DNA of 27,572 nucleotides, from the NCBI GenBank assembly GCA_964245495.1, contig CAXTNC010000016.1:1-27572 (forward strand), given 5' to 3'. Position numbers and translations under genes: made by a program. Under the pieces are notes generated by a model, which worked only from the letters and a program-made list of their open reading frames with translations, did no database searches and was not told the origin of the DNA. Position 1 is the first letter of the stretch. The number at the start of each line of letters is the position of its first letter. Positions 15,558 through 22,241 of the stretch are shown piece by piece. This stretch comes from LMUY01 sp964245495 (GTDB lineage: Bacteria > Pseudomonadota > Alphaproteobacteria > Acetobacterales > Acetobacteraceae).

Positions 15558-16904
15558 TCAGGCCGGCTCGTCGTACTCCCGGGCGATGTGCGCGGGAAGG
15601 ATGATGCGGGCCTGGGTCCCGCCGCTTCTCCGGGCCTCCGTGACGAGGACGCCGTCATGGGCCTCCACGATGCGTCGCGCGGTGGAAAGCCTGTCAGCCC
15701 CCAGTTCATGCAGGTGCAGCGCCTGGGCGGAGTCGCTTGAGGCGACCGAGTCCACCACGTGGGCCGCCGCGATCTCGGTCGCGCAGCTCACGAGTATCTC
15801 CACCGCCCCGTCCCCCCGCCGGGCAGCCGAAAGCTTCACGGCGGAACGGGGCAAGGCCCGCATCAGGGAGTCGCTCACGATCGTCTGTATCGCCCGGTGC
15901 ATGCTTTCGCGGTCCGCGCAGATCGAGACGTTGCGCCGGGGCAGGCTGACGTCGAGTTCCACGTCGGTCTTGACGCTGACCGGGTAGCTCGATCGGAACA
16001 CCCGGCGCACGACCTCGCCAAGGTCGATCCATTGCACGTCCGGCAAGGCGAACTGCTCGATCGGCGTGGCGAGGCGGCCAGCGTCGTTGGCCAGGCGCAG
16101 CAGCTCGCGCGAGCAGGCGGAGAGCTGCTGCATCGTGGCCCGGAGCGGCTCCGCATCAGCCGCGCCGTCCAAACGGGTCGGCATGGAGCTTACCAGGCTG
16201 GCGATGCATTCAACGGGACTCTTGATCTGCTGGGAAAGCGTCTTGAGGAAGCGGGCCTGGCTGCGGGTCGCCTCCTCGGCGGCTTGCTTGGCTTGGCGCA
16301 GCTGCACTTCCGCGTACTTGCGGTAGATCACGTCGAGGTAGACGGTCAGCGCCGCTTCGATCAGCTCCTGGTCGCCGGGCACGAAGGCGCGGGTGACGTT
16401 CCCTTCCGAGCGGTTGCCGATCACGAGGGCATGGCCGCTCGACTTGTCATAAGCCCAGAGCACGAACGGCAGGTGCAGCGCGTCGAGCAGGCCGGGCGGC
16501 GTACGGTCGAAGCGCAGGGAGCTGGTGAAGAAGAAGCTGGGCGGGTCCGGGATCGTCACGGCCTCGTCCGCCTCGACGCTCATGCCGCCGATGGCATGGG
16601 CGATGAGGAAGCGGCCGCTGCCGAGCGGCTCCTCCCGCAGCAGGGCGGCGCGGTCGCACAGCGCGTTCTCGACGATGACCTGCAGCACGGCCCCGCCGAC
16701 GTCATGCATCGCCTGGCTCGGCTCCGCGAGGAGGTAGGCTTCCCGCACCAGCCGAACCACCGTCCGGCTGCGGCGCGCTTCCAGGAAGGCCTGGCTTTGC
16801 TCTTCCTGCAAGCGCAGCAGCCGCCCGCCCAGGTCGTTGCATTCGCTTCGGTAGTACTGAAGCTCGCGATCCTGCGGATCGCCGATGCCGGGCCGCTCGG
16901 TCAC
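15558..16904 (-). CDS. GAF-domain histidine-kinase-like protein lacking catalytic residues (pseudo-kinase)
   Basis: 448 residues from GTG 16904, which is 2 bp after the FIST-gene stop, so the two are surely cotranscribed. Order: a coiled N terminus (about 15-50), a GAF sensor domain (about 50-195), a linker coiled coil, a DHp-like two-helix segment (about 215-275) and a HATPase-like domain (about 290-440). In the DHp segment the expected S-H-E-L-R-T-P motif reads S-Q-Q-I-K-S-P, so the phospho-acceptor His is Gln225. The ATP domain is also broken: the N-box asparagine is Asp345 (VSDSLMRA), the G1 DxGxG motif is replaced (VSCATEI, about 372-378) and the G2 glycines are lost (LGADRLSTARRIVEAH, 401-416), although the flanking helix is well kept. 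It probably works as a non-catalytic partner or scaffold. No response regulator is adjacent. Confidence 0.8.
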   Translation of the reverse strand: MTERPGIGDPQDRELQYYRSECNDLGGRLLRLQEEQSQAFLEARRSRTVVRLVREAYLLAEPSQAMHDVGGAVLQVIVENALCDRAALLREEPLGSGRFLIAHAIGGMSVEADEAVTIPDPPSFFFTSSLRFDRTPPGLLDALHLPFVLWAYDKSSGHALVIGNRSEGNVTRAFVPGDQELIEAALTVYLDVIYRKYAEVQLRQAKQAAEEATRSQARFLKTLSQQIKSPVECIASLVSSMPTRLDGAADAEPLRATMQQLSACSRELLRLANDAGRLATPIEQFALPDVQWIDLGEVVRRVFRSSYPVSVKTDVELDVSLPRRNVSICADRESMHRAIQTIVSDSLMRALPRSAVKLSAARRGDGAVEILVSCATEIAAAHVVDSVASSDSAQALHLHELGADRLSTARRIVEAHDGVLVTEARRSGGTQARIILPAHIAREYDEPA

Positions 16905-16906
16905 GC

Positions 16907-18100
16907 TCAGTCGACCCGCAGCAGGGCAAGCACGCCGGTCCAGTCCAGCGGCCGGCTGTAGCCCTCGAACGGAGCGATCTCGACTCCCGAGTAGAAGCCC
17001 AGCAACGGAAACGACAGGTCCAAGGATTGCATGACGAGTTCTGCCTCCTCCTGCACGGCGCCGCTGCGGGCGCTGGCTCTTCCGGCGCAGTCTATGTAAA
17101 GGCCCAGCACCGGCCTACTTGATATGCACCTGGCCCGCAACGCAGCCGTTCCGTCACGCACCGACTGCAGCATGAGCGAGTTGTCCCGCGCCATGATCTG
17201 CACCGTCGTGCCTTCGCGGAAATCCGGCTCGAACAGGGTGATGGAGCCAGTGGCCCGGTTTGCCCCAAGGATCAGGCGGTTGACGTACGTGTTCTCGTCA
17301 TACGGCGCGAACGGGTCGCCGTGCTTCTCGCCCAAGGTGGCGATCAGGGATATGTCCGTGCCGTCCGTGCTGCCGAGGCGAAGCCCCAGCATCCGCTCGA
17401 TGACCTCGAGCGCGGGCTTGCCGTCCAGCTCGAACACTTCGGCGCCGTCGATGCGGGTGATGTCCATGAAGCTGCTCACCGGGCGGCAGCCATGCAGCAC
17501 CGCCGTTTCCGCCCTCACGCTGGCCGGGAACACCAGCGCGACCGCAGCGTGCTTGCATACCCCCTCGCCATCGAACACCCAGCCGTCTGAGAGATTCATG
17601 TCGGTCAACAGCCCGCCGCCGATCAGGTTCACTTTCTTTCGGCCAAGCCCGGCGTGGAACCCATCAACGAGCGCGCTGGCGTGGTGCAGCTGCCGCGGGG
17701 TGGTCGAGGCGACGCTGTCGAAGAACAGCAGCACCACCGCCCCGTCGGAGGCTTGCCCCGCCACCTTGCGCGCGAGCGCCTCGCCGGCCTGGCTCTCGCC
17801 GCCGAGCAGGTCATGGGTGGTGTGGACGTGCGGCAGGACCGGGGAGGCGCTGAAGGCGATGACGCCAAGCTCAAGGCCGCTGCAGCCGAACCCGCCGCAG
17901 CCGATCGCCCCGGCGGCCGAGCCGCCGACGATGGGAACGGGGCCGAATGCCGCGCGCAGGGCGGCAAAGGCGGCAGCCGGGTCATGCTTGCCGCCGCAGA
18001 ACACGAGCAGGAGCGCGGGCTGGGCGCCGTCCAGCAGCAGGCGGCAACGCTTGACGGCGGCGGTTATGTCATAATGGCTGGCGTATGCGACCCGGATCAT
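16907..18100 (-). CDS. FIST-domain sensor protein (NosP-like)
   Basis: 397 residues with a FIST_N domain (about 25-220; PIVGGSAAGAIG, VVLLFFDSV, NLIGGGLLTD) followed by a FIST_C domain (about 225-375; NRLILGANRATGSITLFEPD, GFYSGVEIAPFEG). There is no signal peptide or membrane helix, so it acts in the cytoplasm. FIST proteins sense small ligands; the best-studied group, NosP, is a haem protein that binds nitric oxide and controls a histidine kinase encoded next to it. The order here, FIST gene first and kinase-like gene 2 bp later on the same strand, is that of nosP-nahK operons, so a NosP-like role is plausible. Haem binding cannot be judged from the sequence. The 148-bp gap upstream (18101-18248) includes an AT-rich patch that may hold the promoter. 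The FIST call is secure, the ligand is not. Confidence 0.88.
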   Translation of the reverse strand: MIRVAYASHYDITAAVKRCRLLLDGAQPALLLVFCGGKHDPAAAFAALRAAFGPVPIVGGSAAGAIGCGGFGCSGLELGVIAFSASPVLPHVHTTHDLLGGESQAGEALARKVAGQASDGAVVLLFFDSVASTTPRQLHHASALVDGFHAGLGRKKVNLIGGGLLTDMNLSDGWVFDGEGVCKHAAVALVFPASVRAETAVLHGCRPVSSFMDITRIDGAEVFELDGKPALEVIERMLGLRLGSTDGTDISLIATLGEKHGDPFAPYDENTYVNRLILGANRATGSITLFEPDFREGTTVQIMARDNSLMLQSVRDGTAALRARCISSRPVLGLYIDCAGRASARSGAVQEEAELVMQSLDLSFPLLGFYSGVEIAPFEGYSRPLDWTGVLALLRVD

Positions 18101-18248
18101 CTGGCGTCAACCAAGACCGGAACCGCTGGCGAGGATGCACATGGCATATCATTAACATGAAGCTGCACGGCCTACACCCGCATTCGTGGAACTGTCTTGC
18201 ACAGGTCCTGCCTGATACGGCCGATGCCATGCTTCGGAGGCGCTGGCG

Positions 18249-18611
18249 TCAGCTGCCGTCGTAGCTGCATTCCTCGCCGGTGCTGTCCCGGTAGAGCGTG
18301 ACGCGGGCCAAGCGGGGCAGGCCCGGCGACAGGCGGCGCCAGATCCAGCTGCACAGCCCTTCCATCGTCGCCGGGCCAAGGTCCGGCACGTGGTCCAGGA
18401 AGCGGTGGTCCAGCCCGTCCCGCACCCGGTCCAGCGCGCGGTCGAACAGCGCGTAGTCCAGCAGCATCTGCGTGCGCGGCTCCGGCACGCCGCGGATGGT
18501 GACCCGGGCGCGATAGCTGTGGCCGTGGATGCGGCGGCTCGGCTCAGCCTCCACCGTGCGCTCCAGGGTGTGGGCGGCCTCGAAGCGGAACTGCTTGCTC
18601 AGTTCGTGCAT
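18249..18611 (-). CDS. queD: 6-carboxytetrahydropterin synthase QueD-family protein, catalytic Cys replaced by Ser
   Basis: 120 residues, the family length. QueD converts dihydroneopterin triphosphate to 6-carboxytetrahydropterin, the first committed step toward queuosine in tRNA. Zinc ligands are His14 (FEAAH), His29 and His31 (IHGHSY); the LDHRFLD motif and a glutamate in PATMEG also fit. Well-studied QueD has a catalytic cysteine four residues before HGH (CGRLHGH in E. coli); here it is Ser25 (SRRIHGH). Related alphaproteobacterial sequences share this SRRIHGH form as far as I recall, so it is probably a subgroup trait. The gene follows queE by 16 bp, which supports a role in the same pathway. 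Assignment to COG0720 is secure, the exact reaction slightly less so. Confidence 0.88.
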   Translation of the reverse strand: MHELSKQFRFEAAHTLERTVEAEPSRRIHGHSYRARVTIRGVPEPRTQMLLDYALFDRALDRVRDGLDHRFLDHVPDLGPATMEGLCSWIWRRLSPGLPRLARVTLYRDSTGEECSYDGS

Positions 18612-18627
18612 TTGCTCATCACGCGCA

Positions 18628-19260
18628 TCAGTCGATCCCTATGATCTTGTGGGTCTGCAAGCTCAGCCGCCATCGCGGATGGCGCAGGCAATACGCGACG
18701 GCGGCGCGGGTGTTGCGGGCGGCGGCCGGCCCGTCCATGGGCTGGAGGAAGAACCGCTCGAACGCCATGCCGGCGAACTGCGCCGGGTCCAGGCCAGGCT
18801 GGGGATAGACCAGCTTGATCTCCTGCCCCGCCCGGACCCGCAGCGGCGCGCCGGCCTTGGGGCTGACGCACAGCCAATCGACCCCGTCCGGCACGGGCTG
18901 CGTGCCGTTGGTTTCCACCGCCACGCGGAAGCCGCGGGCATGGACGGCCGACGTCAGCGCCCCGTCCAGCTGCAGCAGCGGCTCCCCCCCGGTGAACACG
19001 ACGAGACGGTGGTCCGCCCCGCCTTCCCAGCGCGCCTCGATATGGCCGGCCAGCGCGTCCGCCGTTGCGAAACGGCCGCCGTTCTGGCCGTCGGTGCCGA
19101 CGAAGTCGGTGTCGCAGAACCGGCACACGGCGCCGGCACGCTCCGCCTCCCGCCCGGACCACAGGTTGCAGCCGGCGAAGCGGGCGAACACCGCCGCGCA
19201 GCCGGCCTGCCCGCCCTCGCCCTGCAAGGTGTGGAAGCACTCCTTGACCGAGTAGGCCAT
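18628..19260 (-). CDS. queE: 7-carboxy-7-deazaguanine synthase QueE (radical SAM)
   Basis: 210 residues. QueE is a small radical-SAM enzyme that contracts 6-carboxytetrahydropterin to 7-carboxy-7-deazaguanine, the second queuosine step after QueD. The start MAYSVKECFHTLQGEG is characteristic. The iron-sulphur cysteines are Cys31, Cys46 and Cys49, giving C-X14-C-X2-C instead of the classic CX3CX2C; this expanded form is known from the Burkholderia multivorans enzyme, so it is a recognised variant. FTGGEPLLQLD and VETNGTQPVP supply SAM-binding elements, and CVSPKAG the substrate region. It lies between msrQ (51 bp) and queD (16 bp) on the same strand. Neither queC nor folE is in the window. Confidence 0.95.
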   Translation of the reverse strand: MAYSVKECFHTLQGEGGQAGCAAVFARFAGCNLWSGREAERAGAVCRFCDTDFVGTDGQNGGRFATADALAGHIEARWEGGADHRLVVFTGGEPLLQLDGALTSAVHARGFRVAVETNGTQPVPDGVDWLCVSPKAGAPLRVRAGQEIKLVYPQPGLDPAQFAGMAFERFFLQPMDGPAAARNTRAAVAYCLRHPRWRLSLQTHKIIGID

Positions 19261-19311
19261 GCATCATCCCTTCAGCCTGGCGCCGGGTGTCCAGGGCCTG
19301 GTCCGCAAAGG

Positions 19312-20463
19312 TCAGACGGCGAGTCCCGCGACCAGCGGCAGCGCCAGGCAGACGGCGCACGCCACGTCCAGCGCCAGCCTGGCGCGCGGCAGGCTGGCGC
19401 GCAGCAGGCCGGCGCGCAGCAGGCCGAGCGCCGCGCCCGCCGCCACGAAGCCGAGCGCTGCCTGCCACAACACCCAGGTGTCCGGCAACCAATCGTCCGT
19501 CAGGTTGAACGCGAAGGCCAGGGCGGCCACGATCGCCGCCCCGCCGGCGTAGAGCGCCACGCCGAAGCCGGCGCTCCGCCGCAGCGCGTCGCGGCGTCCG
19601 GCCCAGGACAGGACCGCCGCCAGCGTCAGCGCCAGGCACGCCAGCAGCACCTGGCCGGCCGGGTGCGGGCCGTAGGCGAGGTTGGCCTCCGCCGCCACGG
19701 CGCGCAGCGGCGGGATGCGGGTGGCCAGGGCATACCAGGCGTATTCCAAGCCCACCGTCAGCGCCGCCGCGCCCAGGCTCAAGGCCAGCAGCGAGGGCGG
19801 CCCGCGGTCCGCGCCGGACGGCAGCAGGCGCCAGCCGAGCAGCCACAGGAACAGCCCTGCGGTCAGCGTCGCCCCTGCCGCGTCCGCCTTGGATTGCAGG
19901 AAGTAGTGCAGCAGGGCGATGGCGGCCAGCCCGTAGACCAGCCTGTGCAGCCGCTTCCAGGCCGCCCCGAGCCGGCGCAGCGCGCGGTCGGTCGAGGTGA
20001 CGCCGAGCACGGCCAGCCCGACCAGCGCCGCCAGCCCGGCCTCCAGGTAGGACCGGCGCAGGATCTCGGCGGCGGCCGCGCGCATGTGCCAGCCTTGGTC
20101 CCAGCCGTAGAGCACGAGGTGAGCCAGGGCGTAGAACAGCGCGGCAAGCCCCAGTTGCCGCCGCACCAGCGCGAGGCGGGGCCATTGGAACAGCGCCCGC
20201 GCCGGCGACACCAGCAAGGACGCCAGCACGAAGCGGATCGACCACAGCCCGGTCTGGTGGATGGCCGCGGTGATCGGGCGGGCACCGAAGCGGTGCGCCA
20301 GCAGGGCATAGGCGATCCAGGCGGCCGGGGCCGCTTCCCCGAGCAAGGCCGCGGCCTTGAGCCAGGAAAGCCGGCCGGACCGGTCATGCCAGGGCCAAGG
20401 CCAGCGCACCGGCGGGGCGGCGCGCCGCGGGGCCTCCCCACGGACCGGCGCGGCCGCGCTCAT
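19312..20463 (-). CDS. msrQ: MsrQ-type haem-binding membrane protein with C-terminal membrane extension
   Basis: 383 residues. The N-terminal half is a ferric-reductase-like domain of the MsrQ/YedZ type with six hydrophobic spans and conserved histidines in ALAHLVLYGWDQG and RLHRLVYGLAAIALLHY, the haem-ligand regions. MsrQ passes electrons from the respiratory chain to the periplasmic molybdoenzyme MsrP, which repairs oxidised methionines. E. coli MsrQ is about 211 residues; this protein adds about 170 residues with further helices (EYAWYALATRIPPLR, PAGQVLLACLAL), a long form seen in Alphaproteobacteria. No msrP is adjacent; upstream are two duplicated secreted proteins, coupled by an ATGA overlap. 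Near the C terminus a 15-bp repeat encodes LLRAG/LLRAS/LPRAR. Confidence 0.85.
   Translation of the reverse strand: MSAAAPVRGEAPRRAAPPVRWPWPWHDRSGRLSWLKAAALLGEAAPAAWIAYALLAHRFGARPITAAIHQTGLWSIRFVLASLLVSPARALFQWPRLALVRRQLGLAALFYALAHLVLYGWDQGWHMRAAAAEILRRSYLEAGLAALVGLAVLGVTSTDRALRRLGAAWKRLHRLVYGLAAIALLHYFLQSKADAAGATLTAGLFLWLLGWRLLPSGADRGPPSLLALSLGAAALTVGLEYAWYALATRIPPLRAVAAEANLAYGPHPAGQVLLACLALTLAAVLSWAGRRDALRRSAGFGVALYAGGAAIVAALAFAFNLTDDWLPDTWVLWQAALGFVAAGAALGLLRAGLLRASLPRARLALDVACAVCLALPLVAGLAV
19375..19419. repeat. Three tandem 15-bp repeats inside msrQ
   Basis: Consecutive copies CAGCCTGGCGCGCGG, CAGGCTGGCGCGCAG and CAGGCCGGCGCGCAG are followed by a partial fourth beginning CAGGCCG. On the coding (minus) strand they encode five-residue units at the C-terminal end of MsrQ. 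The unit length is a multiple of three, so copy-number change would keep the frame. Confidence 0.8.
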
Positions 20464-20996
20464 GGCGCGTCGCCCGACACGTGCCGGAAGCCGTCAGGCG
20501 GAACGAACGCCGCCGGGTCCTGCGCGGCGTAGCTGACCGCCACGGCTTCCAGCAGCACGTGCCCGCCATGGCTGGCGCGCAGCATGACGCCATCGGCCGT
20601 CAGGCACAGCATCGTTTCCCGCCCCCCGGCGTCGGCGGTCTGCCAGTTGGTGCAGGGCAGCCCCGCCACGCTGGCGGCATCCCGCCGCGTGTAGGCGCCC
20701 GGCGTCCCCGGGTCGGCCGAGGCCACGTCCAGCACCGCCCGGTCGGCCGGCTTGACGACGGCCATGCGCTTGGCCCGGTAGTCCACGATCATGTACAGCC
20801 CGGGCGTCGGCGGATCGACCCGCAGCCGCCCGGTGCTCGCCGACCAGCGCTGCCGCTGGGTCATCGCCGGCGCGCCGGGGGGCGTCTGCAGCAGGCGGTA
20901 CGTCACGTCCACGTCGCGCTGCGGCAAGATGGGCGGATGGTCCGCGGCGGCGGCGGCGGGCGCCGCGAGCAGCAGCAGGGCCAGCGGGCGGATCAC
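20460..20996 (-). CDS. Secreted hypothetical protein B, tandem paralogue (DUF4412-like)
   Basis: 178 residues from GTG 20996, whose GTGA overlaps the stop of the upstream paralogue. Residues 1-18 form a signal peptide (IRPLALLLLAAPAAAAA), so the product is periplasmic or exported. It aligns along its whole length with the neighbour: LPQRDVDVTYRL, LYMIVDYRAKRMAVV, AYTRRDAASVAGLPCTNW, LCLTADGVMLRA and the ending DPAAFVPPDGFRHV. Two cysteines (115 and 131) match those of the paralogue and may form a disulphide. The pattern resembles DUF4412-type proteins, with low certainty. The stop overlaps the msrQ start as ATGA, so it is translationally tied to that membrane haem protein. Function is unknown. 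Confidence 0.8.
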   Translation of the reverse strand: MIRPLALLLLAAPAAAAADHPPILPQRDVDVTYRLLQTPPGAPAMTQRQRWSASTGRLRVDPPTPGLYMIVDYRAKRMAVVKPADRAVLDVASADPGTPGAYTRRDAASVAGLPCTNWQTADAGGRETMLCLTADGVMLRASHGGHVLLEAVAVSYAAQDPAAFVPPDGFRHVSGDAP

Positions 20997-21562
20997 CGCC
21001 CGCCCGCCAGCGGCAGGCGGAAGTATCCCTCCGGCGTCTGGAACGCCGCCGGGCTGACCGGGCCGCGCGCGACGGCCGTGGCCACGGCGCTGCCGAACCG
21101 CCCGTCGAACGATCCCTCCGCCCGCAGCACGATGCCATCCGCCGTCACGCAGCCGGAGCCGTCCACGTGGCGGGCCTGGATGGCCCAGTCCGTGCACTCC
21201 ATGCCGAGCACGCGGGACGTGCCGCGCCGCGTGAAGCGCGCGTCGCTGCCGGCCAGCAGCGCCTGCGGGTCGCCGCCGCGCAGGGGCAGCTCCAGGATGG
21301 AGGACTGGGCCGGGAACACGATGTCCGCGACCCGGCGCTGCAAATCCGTGATGGCGTACGCAGCGCCCCCCACCGGCTCCGCGCGCAGGCGCTGGCCCCC
21401 TGCGTCCCATCGCAGCCGCACCCCGCCCGGCGCGCCGCCGGGAATCTGCTCCGCCGCCGCGCCGGACAGCCGGTAGGTCACGTCCACGTCGCCTTGCGGC
21501 ACCAGCCGGGGCTGCGCCGCCGCCAGGCCCGGCCACAGCAGCAGGGCAAGCGCCAGCCTCAT
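20993..21562 (-). CDS. Secreted hypothetical protein A, tandem paralogue (DUF4412-like)
   Basis: 189 residues from ATG 21562, overlapping the aat stop as ATGA. A signal peptide covers residues 1-16 (MRLALALLLWPGLAAA). The mature part begins PRLVPQGDVDVTYRL and is beta-strand rich (AYAITDLQRRVADIVF, DARFTRRGTSRVLGMECTDW, GCVTADGIVLRAEG) and ends AAFQTPEGYFRLPLAGGR. These blocks match the next gene in order, showing an old tandem duplication with much divergence. Cys123 and Cys138 are shared with the paralogue. I suspect the DUF4412 family but cannot confirm it. There is no lipobox cysteine after the signal peptide, so it should be a soluble periplasmic protein. Confidence 0.8.
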   Translation of the reverse strand: MRLALALLLWPGLAAAQPRLVPQGDVDVTYRLSGAAAEQIPGGAPGGVRLRWDAGGQRLRAEPVGGAAYAITDLQRRVADIVFPAQSSILELPLRGGDPQALLAGSDARFTRRGTSRVLGMECTDWAIQARHVDGSGCVTADGIVLRAEGSFDGRFGSAVATAVARGPVSPAAFQTPEGYFRLPLAGGR

Positions 21563-22212
21563 GGCCGGGCCATCCGCCTGATCTCGGCTTCCAGCGCCGC
21601 CTCGTCCGCCTCCCATCGCGCCCGCTCGTCCACCGCGGCGGCGAGGCATTCCTTGTAGCGGTCCCGGGGCACGTCCTCCGTGCCGAACTGCTGCAGGTGG
21701 CTGGTCACGAACTGGGTGTCCAGCAGCCGGTAGCCGCCCAGCCGCAGCCGCGCCACCAGGTGCACCAGCGCTACCTTGGAGGCGTCCCGCGCCGTGCTGA
21801 ACATGCTTTCGCCGAAGAAGGCGGCGCCCAGGCTCACGCCGTACAGCCCGCCCACCAGCGCGCCGTCCAGCCGGCACTCCACGCTGTGGGCGAAGCCGGC
21901 GGCGTGCAGCTCGCCGAACAGCCGCTCGATGTCGCGGTTGATCCAGGTTTCCTCCCGCTCCGGGCCGGGTGCTGCGCAGGCGGCGATCACGCCGGCGAAG
22001 TCCCCGTCGGCCGTCACCTTGTAAGGGCCGCGCAGCACGGTGCGGAGCAGGCGCCTGGGCAGGTGGAACCGGTCGAGCGGCAGCACGCCGCGGTGCTCAG
22101 GGTCCAGCCAGTAGAGCCGCGTGCCGCGCCGGGTCTCGGCCATGGGGAACAGCCCGGCGCGGTAGGCGCGGAGCAGCAGGTCGGGCGTGACCTCCAGGGT
22201 GCGGCGGGACAT
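21559..22212 (-). CDS. aat: Leucyl/phenylalanyl-tRNA--protein transferase
   Basis: 217 residues, the normal size. Aat adds Leu or Phe from aminoacyl-tRNA to proteins with N-terminal Arg or Lys, marking them for ClpS/ClpAP degradation (N-degron pathway). Visible family motifs are the N-terminal LLLRAYRAGLFPMAE, YWLDPEHRGVLPL, WINRDIERLFGELHAAGFAHSVE (kept short here), GGLYGVSLGAAFFGESMFS, ASKVALVHLVARL and LDTQFVTSHLQQFGT. ATG 22212 was chosen because it begins directly before this conserved block; extensions further upstream enter pit. It lies 29 bp after the pit stop and its own stop overlaps the next start by four bases, so it appears to head or belong to a tightly packed operon with msrQ and the queuosine genes. 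Confidence 0.97.
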   Translation of the reverse strand: MSRRTLEVTPDLLLRAYRAGLFPMAETRRGTRLYWLDPEHRGVLPLDRFHLPRRLLRTVLRGPYKVTADGDFAGVIAACAAPGPEREETWINRDIERLFGELHAAGFAHSVECRLDGALVGGLYGVSLGAAFFGESMFSTARDASKVALVHLVARLRLGGYRLLDTQFVTSHLQQFGTEDVPRDRYKECLAAAVDERARWEADEAALEAEIRRMARP

Positions 22213-22241
22213 GGCGGGAGGATAGCACGAACGGCGGCCGG

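Noticed and set aside
18101..18248. Promoter hexamers upstream of the FIST gene
   Set aside because: There is an AT-rich patch (ATATCATTAAC) but no pair of hexamers with proper spacing that I could defend; no FNR- or NnrR-type palindrome was seen.
18157..18264. 35-codon plus-strand frame (MKLHGLHPHSW) in the gap upstream of the FIST gene
   Set aside because: No Shine-Dalgarno sequence and it runs into the end of queD on the other strand; too short to support without conservation.
18529..20532. Long plus-strand frame (667 codons) opposite queE and msrQ
   Set aside because: Extreme Gln/Arg/Gly composition and overlap with several real genes on the other strand.
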